NCBI GenBank assembly: GCA_024509875.1
Contig: JAMPIV010012440.1
Span: 124,001-188,000 of the forward strand
DNA length: 64,000 bases
Reading direction: 5' to 3'
Source: Oreohelix idahoensis
Taxonomy: Eukaryota; Mollusca; Gastropoda; Stylommatophora; Oreohelicidae
The notes under the pieces are model-generated. The model was not told where the DNA came from and did no database searches. It worked only from the letters and a program-made list of their open reading frames with translations. Numbering within the stretch: the first letter of the stretch is position 1; each line of letters opens with the position of its first letter. A program made the position numbers and the translations under genes. Below are positions 10,544-21,713 of the stretch, piece after piece.

Positions 10544-12543
10544 CTATTTGTCCATGCACCGGTATGGTCTCTTCCACTCGAAGCGCTATAGTGATGATTT
10601 TTCTTCCCAGAATTTTCATGCACAAAACGACCGCTACCAATTTTTCTCTTGGGGCTTTCTCCCCACTTAAAATTCTTGATGAGAGATTTCCTCTCTACAT
10701 CCTCTTCCTCCAGTTTGTTTAAGTCCGATTGAGGGATTTTCGGCTTATCCTGGGGTAAGACATCTTTTTGCACTCTCCGCATAGTGGCCATTGTAAAACA
10801 GTTAAGTGAAGCTTGTCCGTGAAAAGGGGCTTCCCATTCCCTTTGGTCCACTTTATCAAATTTATATTTCTTTTTATTGTCAGGCCTAATTTTGCCCCGT
10901 GGCATGTCCAGGTCCTGATAAATGTTCCCACTTGTGGGTGTTCCCTCATGTGCTATGCTACACCTTTCTAAAAAATTCTCAATGTCCCATCTTGCCTTTT
11001 GCCAATAATAATTGTGAGCCACCTTTTGGATGATGGTACCTATTTTCTCATGGTCCCCATCTGGTTTCACATGTAGGCTCCTTATTAATTCTGCCCTATA
11101 TCTTTTAGGAAGTACCAGCTGTCCCTGACCTTTGGATCTAGCTCCAGTCTTCCTATACATCAACTTGTTTTTCATGTAAAAATCTCCCTTGCCTGGAGTT
11201 GTATGACAAGTTGACAATTTCCTGAAACAAGGCTTGAGGGTCTTATCCCCAGCCTGTGCCTTCCTCATCTCTTCTGGAGTGGTATCTAACAGAATATCTT
11301 CCTCCTTTCTTGAGGTCGACCTGACCTGAAGGGTGGCCATAACTATAGGGTTCCTTCTACAATGGTCAGTGTCATGATTGTTCATCTTACAATTTTTACA
11401 CCACCTTTTCCCTTGGTTGAAAGATTTTCTTTCATCGTATTTCCTTTCATCGAATTGTGGGGTTTTATTTTTATTGTCATACCGTGGCCTATCAAACTGG
11501 TGCTTACCTTTGTTTTGATCTCTAGGATCAAATTTATTAAAGTTCTGTGGTGCCCTAAAATTATCCACCTGTTTCTTTTTATTACCTGATACCTCTGCCT
11601 GAGCTGCTTGATACCTTTCAGCAACATTTAGCAACTCACCCAGCCTCTCTGCACCTTGTTCCATGAGAAACTTTCTCAGGTCTGGAGCCATGGACTCTCT
11701 TAATTGTTCTATAAGGACCATTTCCTTAAGATCTTGGGTTTTCCCCAGAGAAGTCCATTTCTCCAAGTATGTCTCTAACCGTGCAGAGAACTGGTGATAG
11801 GTTTCACCTGACAGTAGTTTAGCATTCCTAAATTTTTTCCTATAAAATTCTGCGTTCTTTTCATATCTTAACAAAAGAGCCTGCTTTAGCATGTCATAAT
11901 TTTCCTGATCACCTCTGCTCATTTTGGCAAAAACTTCATAAGCTGCCCCACGAAGCCCTTGAGATAACTTTAAGCTCCACCTTTCTCTCTCTAACCCATA
12001 TGTGGTAGCCAATAGTTCATATCTATTTAGATAGCTCTCAATATCATCGTCTTTCTCAACAAAGTGATCTAAATGAAAATTCATAGCTGAGGTTGAGGCT
12101 CCCTGGCTAGCAGTGGCATCAGAGGTAAAGGGACTGGCACCATTTTCAGGAGCATGGCCTTGAAACTCAAACTCCCTTAATCGTAACTCATGTTCCCTTT
12201 GTAATCTCTTCTCCTCCTTTTCTGCTTCCCTCTCTGCAGTCAATCTTCTTTCTTCTGCTTCCCTTTCTGCAGCTCGTCTTCTTTCCTCGGCTTCCAATGC
12301 TTTAGCCTCTTTGTCAGCCTCAATCTGCAACCTCTTAGTCTCAGCCTCAGCCTCAAATTGTATCTTCTTAATTTCCTTTTCAGCCTCTAACTTTCTTTCG
12401 GCCTCTTTTTCTAATCTTCTTTCTTCCCGTTCAATATATTTGTCACATTCAGCAGTGACATAAGCAATCATAATTTGCCCGTCCATTCCTAACTCTTTCG
12501 CAGTCTATACAGCAGCAGATCGAAATTTTGCCAAGTCGGCCAT
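10516..12543 (-). pseudogene. F gag with protease deleted and integrase core replaced by unrelated residues
   Basis: By comparison with element D the start is the ATG at 12541-12543 (MADLAKFRSAAV), followed by an in-frame TAG at 12505-12507 where D has Gln; the frame is then open from 12504 to 10516 (first downstream ATG at 12486). It encodes a charged coiled coil, a capsid region (AMNFHLDHFVEKDDDIESYL), and a CCHC knuckle (CKNCKMNNHDTDHC). Compared with D, about 125 residues of protease are missing in frame: CRRNP joins directly to a segment matching D after its protease. A degenerate zinc-binding region (HVKPDGDH, then RCSIAH instead of CxxC) follows, then about 140 lysine-rich residues ending in TNRSTKLKVHM that I cannot match to an integrase core. 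No DDE triad can be placed. Confidence 0.82.
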
Positions 12544-12697
12544 TGTCTAACATGCAAATGTAACAATTCAATCTATCAATATTTATCTAATGACAACCAC
12601 AGGCACTGAGAGCTCAACCTTATTTATTTTCACCCAAGGATACTTTTTTAATTTCTATTATTCCCTGAAGTGAATTACCCCCTATATTTTTCACACA
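12544..12697 (-). other. Leader of element F
   Basis: About 150 bp between the 5' LTR and the gag start. The bases next to the LTR (TGTGTGAAAA in element orientation) do not show the proline-tRNA-like primer site seen in D, so the primer site is not identified. Confidence 0.55.
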
Positions 12698-14318
12698 TGT
12701 AACACTCTATAAGACTATCTTAAATGAGTCACTGGTAAATTTTCAAATATATATATATGTATTGATTACTTTCTCTAATATATATCCTGATTCAACTACA
12801 AAGTGAACCAGGAATCACATTCAAATGTAATCACAATTTATATGTACAGAATTTATAAATATGAACATTGTGGTGACATATTTTATTAATATTATCCTAT
12901 GTGTGTCAGTTGTGTAGTAGTACTATGAGGTAATACTGGTTTTGGTTTTCAAGCTATGTTATTATTTGTCATCATGACTTCAAGTGTTTGTTTATCTGGG
13001 AAATAGTATGGGGAAAAGTTCACAGTTCCTATCAATTTAAACACTGTATTTTCCCTCTGTTTTATTATAAAGTCAGATTTTGAGGGGGGGGGGGGGCATA
13101 ATGTTGAGCTCCTCTGGCCACAGACGCTTATCTTTCGTGATGGCGGCAGGAAAAGACTCCTCTGCTCGATAGCCTCCCTGTGTTCTGGAGACACCTCACT
13201 AGTCACTATCTGGACCCAGGAGTATGCTGTCAGCCTCTAGGTTCAGCAAAGCTCAGACCAGGTGCTGCTCAATAACTTTAGGACCACGGTCCCTGAAACA
13301 AGAAGGTTGTACCTCCTACTTCATAACTAATTTATAATCTATTTCTAGACTGAACACAATACATAACAAACACTGAGTTCAGAGCGGTAGGCCAACTGTC
13401 AGCTTCATCTGAAATAATCTACACCAGTATATTCCTCCCTAATGGTTACTACGCCTCTGCAATTCCAGCATTATTTCTTTCTAGTCAATAAGATAGGTGT
13501 CAGTGTACTGTTTGGCAATTCCATGCAGTTTTACTTTCCTCCGACACCTTCTGTTCAGGTTGGAGCACTATATAGGCCTTGCCTCATGTTCGCTACTGAA
13601 CCACACACATATACAGACATAAATTATCAATTTACATTCAATTTTCATTAAAAAGATATTGAATATATCAAGCTTACCACAATTCATGGAATAATACACA
13701 GTTACGTTGACTGGCAATGAATATAGCACAATTTTGATCTGCCGATGTCCCAGGCTTTTATTTAGAAAAATATGCACTGGCGCTCAACGCACTGGTTCTT
13801 TAGTACGTTTATTTGAAAATGTGGTGCTGACCTGACGCCTCTGATTGACTATATTGGCGGGTCTAACCAATCGAGCCATGTTTACACCAGCGTTTGAAAA
13901 AAAGTACTCCTACTCACGTTTCCCTAACAACAAAGAATCAATATTTATAGCCCGACTAATCGTGTTTAACCTTACATTTACTTTCCGCCAATCAAATAGG
14001 AGGTAACATGGGGACCTATTTCCCGTACAATGGTGGTGTAAAAATCTGCCACTGAGCGATTCTGATTTTGGTGTTGTCTGACATCCCTCACTACTTCTTT
14101 TGGCTATAATTTGTTAATTCCTAGACTATTTGCGTGACGTTTAACATATTCTTTGTCAGCAAGTCCTAAGGAACCCAAATATATAAATTTTATGGGGCTA
14201 AGGGGCTGCGTTCAAAATATGCATTTTCTTCTACCTCCTGTTCACTTCGAATACGATGTGGTGTCTGGGTACTGTAATGTTTTCAAACGTAAACCAGTAT
14301 AATGTCATGTTTCCTAAT

Positions 14319-14614
14319 GGATGGGTTTGAAAAAAAATCGAAAAAGGTGATTCGTCTTACGAGGACAAAAGACAAAGAAAATAGTCTACGTTACGGCCAC
14401 AAGGCCTTCGTCAGGAAAGGAAAGAAAGTGAAGGCTAGATAGGACACATAAAAACTATAAAATAAAAACTGGGTACTTCCCTGAAGGCAAGAACCGAAAT
14501 TCTATCAAAATCGCTAGTCTGTTGATGAGCGCGTGGCTGAACAGAAAGTGACTTCCGCTTCCGGATGTACACAATACATACTAAGAAACTAAAAAACGGA
14601 ACCGGACAATAAAC
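14319..14614 (+). repeat. PLE left inverted terminal repeat
   Basis: Begins GGATGGGTTTGAAAAAAAAT and is the reverse complement of 17007-17305 with few differences. PLE terminal repeats can be direct or inverted; here they are inverted. Confidence 0.9.
14384..14414 (-). ncRNA. Hammerhead-ribozyme-like core, left repeat
   Basis: Minus-strand mirror of the motif at 17207-17238: CTGACGA (plus-strand TCGTCAG at 14408-14414), a GGCC/GGCC stem with TTGT loop, then GTAAC. Hammerhead ribozymes are known in PLE terminal repeats. The usual GAAA is GTAA here, which probably weakens or abolishes cleavage. Confidence 0.5.
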
Positions 14615-16851
14615 GACCCCTCCATCCTCCACTCCATCATGCACTCAGGTAGTCTGCATCCCCCCAGATCTACCCCTCTCTGAGGGAGAGCGCTCTGTTC
14701 TTAGTAAGGGCTTAAAATTTGTTCCTCTTCGTCCGACCCTAGACCAATACAATCTCCTCCAGGATGTTCATCGGTTTCACCGTCGCATGAGGCTGAAGCT
14801 CCATTTTAGAGAGGAAGACAGCACTCCGCAGTCTCAGGCTGAATCCGACATCTTCGCACGCTTTTCTGACTCTACTAAACCTCCCTTTACACCTAAACCT
14901 GGAGCCTCTCGTGCCCTGGACCTGTATATCAAGAACACCATCCACGACATTCAGCAGCTCCGCCCTCGTAGATTGCATTATTCCAATCTCACTTCGGCAG
15001 AGTCTAGTGCTCTCTCCTTTCTTCGCCGTAGAGACGACATTGTCATCAAACCGGCTGACAAGGGAGGAGCCATTGTCGTCTGGCAGAAGGACTTGTACCT
15101 AAGTGAAGGTAAAAACCAGTTGACCAATGGCTCTTTTTACAGGTCCAGGACCAGCGATGCGACTGTCTCTAACAATCGCATTGTACACAACACTATTAAA
15201 CAGCTTATCACTAGTAATGATCTTCCTCCCGAAGCATCTCATCTTAGGATTCATGACAGCTCTTTGGGCAAGCCTGTATTCTACATGCTCCTCAAAATTC
15301 ACAAGATCGAAAACCCTGGAAGACCTATTGTCTCAGCCTGTTCTTGTCCTACTGAACACATTTCTGACTTCCTCGATAGCATTTTCCAGCCTATCGTTGA
15401 GAATCTTCCCTCCTTCATCAAAGACACCAATCACGCTCTTACAACTTTCTCCTCTATCCGACTCTCAGCAGACCGCTCCTACCGTCTTTTCTTGCTAGAC
15501 GTCTGCTCTCTGTATACCTCTATTCCCCACTCTGATGGTCTCCGAGCTCTTCGTTTTTTTTCTGGACCAGCGCACTTGCCCTTCTATATCCACTGACACT
15601 CTTCTCCGTCTTGCTGAACTGGTCCTTAAACTGAATTCCTTTGAATTCAATGGTCAGTTTTTTTACCAAATTAGTGGTGTTGCCATGGGAACGAAGATGG
15701 GTCCCAGCTATGCCTGTCTATTCATGGGCCACTTGGTGCATCAGATATGGCAACAATACTCCGGTCCTTTCCCTGGGTTTTACCGCAGATATATCGATGA
15801 TGGCATAGGTCTCACAGATATGTCTGAGACTGATTTACACCGCTTCATCGACTTTGTGAACCACTTTCACCCCACCATCAAGTTCACCTCCCTCGTTTCC
15901 ACAGTATCTGTCAACTTCCTTGACATTACTATTTCTATCACGCCCTCTGGCCTTAATACCTCAGTATACTACAAGCCGACAGATGCCCACAGCTACCTCC
16001 TGTATACCTCTTCTCATCCTCGGGCCTGTCGTGACTCCCTTCCTTTTTCACAACTTCTCCGCCTCCGCCGATTATGCCAAGACGACGACGACTTCCACTT
16101 ACGAGCAAATGAGATGTTGGATTTCTTCCGTAACAGACTTTATCCAGAACATGTTCTCACCTCTGCTCTCCAACGTGTGCTCCCCATCTCTCGTCAGGAG
16201 GCCCTCAAACCTCACCATAAATCCACTTCGGATAGAGTCAAATTAATCTTGACCCATCACCCTCACCGTACTACTGTCAAACAGATCCTTTTCCGCCACC
16301 TCCCTATCCTCCAAGCAGAGCCTGTGACCCAAGAAGTATTCAGTGAAGCACCTTTGGTGGCATATAGACGTGACAAGAACTTGAAGGATCTTCTTGTTCA
16401 CAGCCGTCTCCCAAAGGAGAATGCCACTCACTTTGGCACACTACCCTGTGGTCGGACACGATGCAACACGTGCAAGTATGTCATCTCAACCCAGAAGGTG
16501 TCCTTTCCTAAAGCTACGTACACCATCACTAGTAGCTTCACGTGTGAATCGCGCAATGTCATTTATACGATCATATGTAAACGTTGCTGCAAAACCTATA
16601 TTGGCCAAACAGGCAAACGACTTGGGGACAGATTCAGCCAGCACTTAAATGACATCGCTCAGCAAAAGTCCACACCAGTTGCCATACACTTCAATGGTCC
16701 TGACCACCATGGTCCCATCGACATCCAGGTCACAGCGATCCGATCCTGCTCCTCTGACACTGCCAGCCGAGAACAGCTTGAGAACCGTCTTATCCACCGC
16801 ATGGGGTGTCTAAAACCAGCCGGTCTCAACACTTTTCACACCTTTGTCTGA
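14613..16851 (+). pseudogene. PLE polyprotein: reverse transcriptase plus GIY-YIG endonuclease, one frameshift
   Basis: The frame is open from 14613, after a TAA at 14610-14612. It gives the typical PLE N-terminus LPLSEGERSVLSKGLKFVPL; the first ATG, at 14787, lies inside conserved sequence, so the true start is uncertain. RT blocks follow: DDIVIKPADKGGAIVVW, MLLKIHKIENPGRPIVSA, motif A LLDVCSLYTSIPH. A run of eight T at about 15552-15560 shifts the frame; the second half (to TGA ending 16851) carries GVAMGTKMGPSYACLFMG, the active-site YIDDG, and NFLDITI. A cysteine motif (CGRTRCNTC) precedes the nuclease VIYTIICKRC...YIGQTGKRLGDRFSQHL. Removing one T would restore continuity, so this is a very young lesion or an assembly error. 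Confidence 0.92.
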
Positions 16852-17006
16852 GGTCACCCTTTCCTCTCTTGCTCTATTTGACTCTTTCCACTCTTATCCT
16901 ATTCTTCTATTTGTATGCCATATACATTTTTTTATTTCATATTTATTTATCTCCCACTCATTCTGTCCTCTTCTATTTCCAGTCCCCACTTTTATCACGT
17001 TGGGTA

Positions 17007-17305
17007 GTTTATTGTCCGGTTCCGTTTTTTAGTTTCTTAGTATGTATTGTGTACATCCGGAAGCGGAAGTCACTTTCTGTTCAGCCACGCGCTCATCAAC
17101 AGACTAGCGATTTTGATAGAATTTCGGTTCTTGCCTTCAGGGAAGTACCCAGTTTTTATTTTATAGTTTTTATGTGTCCTATCTAGCCTTCACTTTCTTT
17201 CCTTTCCTGACGAAGGCCTTGTGGCCGTAACGTAGACTATTTTCTTTGTCTTTTGTCTTCGTAAGACGAATCACCTTTTTTTCGATTTTTTTTTCAAACC
17301 CATCC
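17007..17305 (+). repeat. PLE right inverted terminal repeat
   Basis: Inverted copy of 14319-14614, ending TTCAAACCCATCC. It lies 150 bp after the stop codon. A 48-bp non-repeated tail (17306-17353) separates it from the target duplication. Confidence 0.9.
17207..17238 (+). ncRNA. Hammerhead-ribozyme-like core, right repeat
   Basis: The sequence CTGACGA fits the hammerhead CUGANGA box. It is followed by AGGCCTTGTGGCC, a four-base-pair stem II with a TTGT loop, and then GTAAC where GAAAC is expected. Location in a PLE terminal repeat is where such ribozymes are known. The single A to T change in the GAAA box is the reason for caution. Confidence 0.5.
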
Positions 17306-17925
17306 ATTGTATTCCACGTCTTACCGCAGTTCCCCTCCACTTCCTCGATTATACATGTTTCCTAATAAGCGTTTTGTAAGTTTTTAAAACCTAACTCTCG
17401 TATGGGTAGTGTTTTTTATCACTGTCGATTTGAAAAAAGCTAGTGCTTGTGGCCTTACACGCGTGTTAGGGGTGGCATTAATTGTGTATCGCGAGACTGT
17501 GGTAGTATTGCCTGCGTTCCGGCTTTCAGCCCCTCCCTTTCTTTCTATCCTTAGTCCATCTGTCTTTCGTTTATGGTAACTTAGTGTATAAAATGACATG
17601 AATGGAATATTAAATATAGGTCAGCTTGCGTATCTCAAGGTTTTTCTTAGAAAGGCAGTACACGTTTTATCGTAGAAAGCGGGTATTGAAGCAGTAGGCT
17701 TTTACTATCAACGTGAAACGTTACACTTTGCAGACGAAGGAGAAAACAAGGGGGATTTCGAGTACAGTCATTGTGACAGCACTGTTCTTTACCATTCTTC
17801 TTTCCTTTTATTGAAGTTATTTGTTAGGCTTTACATTTACTTTTTAATTTATATATGTGGATTAGAATTTCTCACGACAGTCACCCATCAAAATTGTGAT
17901 GTCTCTTCTTTTTATTAATCCATAC

Positions 17926-19312
17926 TGTTGCTGTCTATTTAGCATATATTTTAAAGACATCAAATTGTTTAATTATTTTGACAGTCTAAGAAAGGGAACT
18001 GGTGATTTACGTTGGTGACAGGATTTATTCCTAGTTATCTTCCCCTTGTCTTATGTTGACCTGTGTCTTAAATTGCTGTCATTTTTTAAGTTACTATTCA
18101 CATGACCATATACGGAGTGGCTTTACCTCTCGCTTGAGGAAATGCCCTGGTCTTGTGTTTAAGTTTCGCTCAGGTCTGTGCTATTTGCACATGCGCAAGG
18201 TTTTGGCGCAAAGACCGGGGACTTCCGTCTTGAACCAGTGTACCCTGGGCGTTGTGATTGAACAGAGGTCCGAAGATTTTCCTTGCCATCTTTTCGGGGA
18301 TTTGAAAGTTCATTGTATGACTGAGATGTCATCTTTCCTTCCCCTAGTTCATTCTATATGCCAGGAATGACAGTGTGGTGTTTTATTGTTTTTCTAGGAT
18401 TCTGAACAAAGGTAATAAAGTCATTTATGATCTTTCGTATGCCTAGAGTATAGAAATACATTTCGGCGACATGCTGAACAGAGCTCACAGCTGATATATA
18501 TTATATAGAGCCCCATTGTTGGTGCTTGATACGGGAGCTAAGACCAAGCGTCTTTTGAACATTAGAGCCCAGATAAAGTTATCTACTTGAGTAGAGGATT
18601 GGCAGGAATATGTACACGAAAAGTTAAAACACCAAGGTTACCTAATATTTGAGGTCCGCTTCTTGCGGCCTGATGCTGTCGCCATAAAGGTTTGTGGTTA
18701 CGGCCTTTATTCTTCATGAGAAGAAGTGTCTGGCATGTGATGCCAGAAAAAGTCATAGACTTTGGTTAAGCCATTGAAACCGCCCTTCCCGTGCGGTATA
18801 ATTGCAGAGGGGTACCTGACGGGTTCTGTCAGGGTACCAGAACTTTCAGTATATGAAGGCAGAAAGTAGATTGACAGTTTATTATTGTTGGCACCATAAA
18901 GCTGAGCTGATGAAGAGGGTTAACTACAATTACCATCATATAATGTCCATGTTTATTATGCCATTGATTGTGTCGTCCATACTATGAAACGTCGTATAAT
19001 AAATATTGTGAAACGTCAGCAGCATTACCTACCTTCACTGACTTCTGCATGTGGGTGAGTGGGTTCAGTGTGCAGCTGTCCAAGAGCCTAGACGCATTCG
19101 CCTACACCCACACTTACCACATCATCCCACATGAGATTACAAGTACTACACGCCTGAAAACATGTATGCTGTTTGTGTGTGAGTGTCTGCATTACATCCT
19201 GGCAGCGCCTCACGCTGGTAACCCAGATATTCACCGCAACACTGAACTGTCCAGGTGATAAAACGACACGCCCACTTAACGACACTTCAACACGAACAAA
19301 CAGACTTTTACA
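17926..19312 (+). repeat. 5' LTR of element A
   Basis: Begins TGTTGCTGTC and ends CAGACTTTTACA. It includes a hairpin-like GGTACC-rich stretch (GGGGTACCTGACGGGTTCTGTCAGGGTACC near 18812-18838) that is also present in the 3' LTR and lies close to a possible promoter region (TATATGAAGG; TATATAAAGG in the other copy). Confidence 0.92.
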
Positions 19313-20208
19313 TCTAGTAGGCCAGATTCGTGGGTTTTTTCAGCTACACAGGACAGTGGTAAATAGGGCAACGACTGCTGACCCACATAAACACTGACGT
19401 TAGCATCTTATGATATTGCTACATGGACCACAGCTGCTACAGAAGTTGAGGATATTGCTACATGAACCACAGCTGCTACAGAAGTTGAGTGACACTGTCT
19501 ACGAATAAGCATTCTGATGAAGTTCTACAGACGATGTCCAGTTATTTGAGCGAGCAAGTCACATGTGTAGATTAGTGTGTTTATTTCTGCGGGCTTGGTT
19601 GGGTCGGTGACTCCAATAGAATATCCCACATAACCGAGGGTCTATTGTGAGAGTTCTGTAGGGAATTTATCGTGAATTTCCCATTTGTGGAAATTTATTG
19701 CGACTTTGTTGCTTACACGATATTTTTTGTTAGTTGTGACGAGAAGTGTTAGTGTCGTTTTCGTTATTTTTCTCCATTTTTTAGTTTTGTTCTGATTTGT
19801 TTGTATTTGTTTGCCTTCTCTTCTCTATTGTTTATTTCTATACACCCTTATATTTATACAATGTGTTGTCATTGTATTGTTGTGATTTTTCGCAGTTATC
19901 ATTACAATTTTTTGTAACATTTTCTTTAGTTTAACTTTTCAGTTTAGTTGACTTCTGCGAATGTTTTCGATTGTTCAGATGTTTGTCTTTGTTTAATTAA
20001 TGTTGTATTTTGTTATCATATAAAGTCTACATATATACTTGATCAAGTACTATTATTAATATGATGCACATTAGATACTGAGGCGATTTATAGTGTCATT
20101 ATAAACAAGGTAACTATACAAAGTCTTTGTCAAAGACTTGTCTCCCACTGAGATTGGGATATTGTGTATTATTATTTCAGAGGTATTGATAGGACATTAT
20201 CGGACATA
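19313..20208 (+). other. Leader of element A, with a 39-bp tandem duplication
   Basis: Noncoding region between LTR and gag. GATATTGCTACATG(G/A)ACCACAGCTG... is repeated twice in tandem at about 19411-19449 and 19450-19488. The bases after the LTR (TCTAGTAGGCC) do not form an obvious tRNA primer site. Confidence 0.6.
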
Positions 20209-20877
20209 ATGTCTACATTGGATTATTTTATCCAGCAAGCGATAACCCTTGGCAAAACTGGTGAGAAATTGGAAGAGTTTGCACTTACTCAATACGACAA
20301 GGCGCAAAAAGCAGAAGAGAAAAAACAAAAAGCTGAGGAGAAAAGATTGGAAAGAGAAGCTGAAGAGAGAAAAATTCAGCAAGAAAGAGAATTTGAAGAG
20401 AAAAAGTTACAAAGAGAAGCTGAAGAGAGAAAAATTCAGCAAGAAAGAGAATTTGAAGAGAAAAAGTTACAAAGAGAAGCTGAAGAGAAAAAGTTACAGC
20501 AAGAAAGAGAATTTGAAGAGAAAAAGTTACAGCAAGAAAGAGAATTTGAAGACAAAAGGTTAGAAAAAGAGGCTGAGAATAAAAGATTAGACAGAGAAGC
20601 TGAAGAGAAAAAGTTACAAAGAGAATCTGAAGAGAGAAAACAGAAAATGGAACATGAAGAAAAACTCTTAGCTTTGGAGATAGAGAAAACAAAAGTGATG
20701 AATATGAGTAGTTCTCAAGCGACTTCTAGTAAGACAGATCATAATACTTATAAAGTAAAGCTGCCTCCTTTCAATGCTGCAAAGGACGATATAACGTTCT
20801 ATCTTGATAGATTTGAACTTTCATGCGTATCGCATAAGGTAGATAAGGAAAAGTATGTCGGTCAACTGTTAGATACC
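20209..20877 (+). pseudogene. A gag, N-terminal part: coiled coil and start of capsid
   Basis: The chosen start is the ATG at 20209 (MSTLDYFIQQAITLGKTGEK); the frame is open from 20164 but without an earlier ATG. Residues about 40-160 are an extreme charged coiled coil built from 20-residue units (REAEERKIQQEREFEEKKLQ), mirrored by exact 60-bp DNA repeats near 20350-20530. A capsid-type region follows (VKLPPFNAAKDDITFYLDRF). The frame is cut after LLDT by element B at 20878 and resumes in frame at 48884 as LTGEPLN. Gag would coat the RNA genome in a virus-like particle. Confidence 0.85.
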
Positions 20878-21359
20878 TGATAATGCCCAAAAAATGCTAC
20901 TACTGGGTCGCTAAATGATAAAGATGCGAATCAATCATCAAAATATTGTGGAAGAAGGAATTATGTGTTGCAGTCGATACTGGCCATCACATGATACATG
21001 TAGGGTTGTTGTTTCAACACTATTGTTACAATCCAAAGTTACAATCTGATTGGTTTACAACTACTGTTACCAACTGTTCATTGCCTGATACTGACATGTT
21101 TAATTCTGGTGCGTTTGGTGAAGAAGTGAGTGTGTGTTGCAACAGTCACTCACAGTAACGTACGTAATAGTCATTGATTGTTGAAAAGCTGGTGACGTTT
21201 TCTTAGACACTTTAATTACGCCCCAACACGACCACAATGACATCTACAAAATACAGTATATGGAATCAAATAACATCAGGTAAGATCTGCCAATATTCAC
21301 CCACATATCACTTCAATCATATACATCTCCCGGCCTCAAATATCTTCAGTGACTCTAAT

Positions 21360-21713
21360 AGATGTTCATGGATCCTCCAGTAATACGTATATGCAATCAT
21401 CAGCACTATCCCTTCCTGTAACCTGCAAACCTCGCAGTGCTACTGATATATGTTCCTGAATCCTTCCAGTAATAATATATAGGATTGTCGACGCTACCTC
21501 TTCCGGTAGACTGCCAACATCGCAGTGCTACTGATATATACTCATGGATCCTCCAAATAATACGTATGTGCAATCATAGAGCAACTACTGTCATAGCAGT
21601 GCAAGAATATATATGTTCATGGATCCTTTCAAATAATAATATTACGTATGGCCTCACAGAGCAACTACTGTCATAGCAGTGCAAAGTATATATGTTCATG
21701 GATCCTTTCAAAT
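21360..21713. repeat. Minisatellite inside the B LTR
   Basis: Four or more diverged units of about 75-95 bp, each containing TTCATGGATCCT, an AATAATACGTAT-like block and a CATCGCAGTGCTACTGATAT or CATAGCAGTGCAA block. The array continues after element C (30928-31015). LTR copy 3 has the same array; copy 2 lost most of it. Confidence 0.8.

Larger units (their letters stand above)
14319..17353 (+). mobile_element. Penelope-like element with GIY-YIG endonuclease
   Basis: The insertion lies between 13-bp target duplications inside the 5' LTR of F; comparison with the empty 3' LTR copy fixes both ends. About 300-bp inverted repeats lie at 14319-14614 and 17007-17305, followed by a 48-bp tail. The single ORF encodes a PLE-type reverse transcriptase and a GIY-YIG endonuclease, and a hammerhead-like core sits in each inverted repeat. 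PLEs are retroelements distinct from LTR elements and LINEs; they use the GIY-YIG nuclease for target cutting. Only one frameshift separates the ORF from being complete. Confidence 0.92.
6408..17879 (-). mobile_element. LTR retrotransposon F (Gmr1-like), lacks protease and integrase core
   Basis: Two direct repeats of 2.14 kb, beginning TGTCGTGAG and ending TTACA in element orientation, flank a 4.15-kb interior. The 3' LTR is 6408-8544. The 5' LTR is 12698-17879 and is split by a 3-kb PLE. The interior encodes a gag-derived ORF (12543-10516) and an RT-RNaseH ORF (10543-8615), with the integrase C-terminal GPY/F module placed before RT. Protease and the catalytic integrase core are missing. 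By eye the LTRs differ by about 8-9 substitutions over 2.1 kb (about 0.4%), so the insertion is young. It borders element A 46 bp to the right. Confidence 0.9.
12698..17879 (-). repeat. 5' LTR of element F, split by a Penelope-like element
   Basis: 12698-14318 and 17354-17879 together reproduce the 2.14-kb 3' LTR. The gap is a PLE flanked by a 13-bp duplication CATGTTTCCTAAT at 14306-14318 and 17354-17366. The intact copy has this 13-mer once, near 8020-8032. Confidence 0.92.

Noticed and set aside
6403..17884. Target duplication for element F
   Set aside because: The flanks ACCCA and GTCAC do not match; similar CACCCA strings nearby are offset and not convincing.
18053..19400. Host exon candidates in 18-19.4 kb
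   Set aside because: The same frames recur at 52.7-54.0 kb; both are the LTRs of element A.
20285..20692. Phe/Leu-rich minus-strand frame opposite A gag
   Set aside because: It is the antisense of the Glu/Lys coiled-coil repeats.
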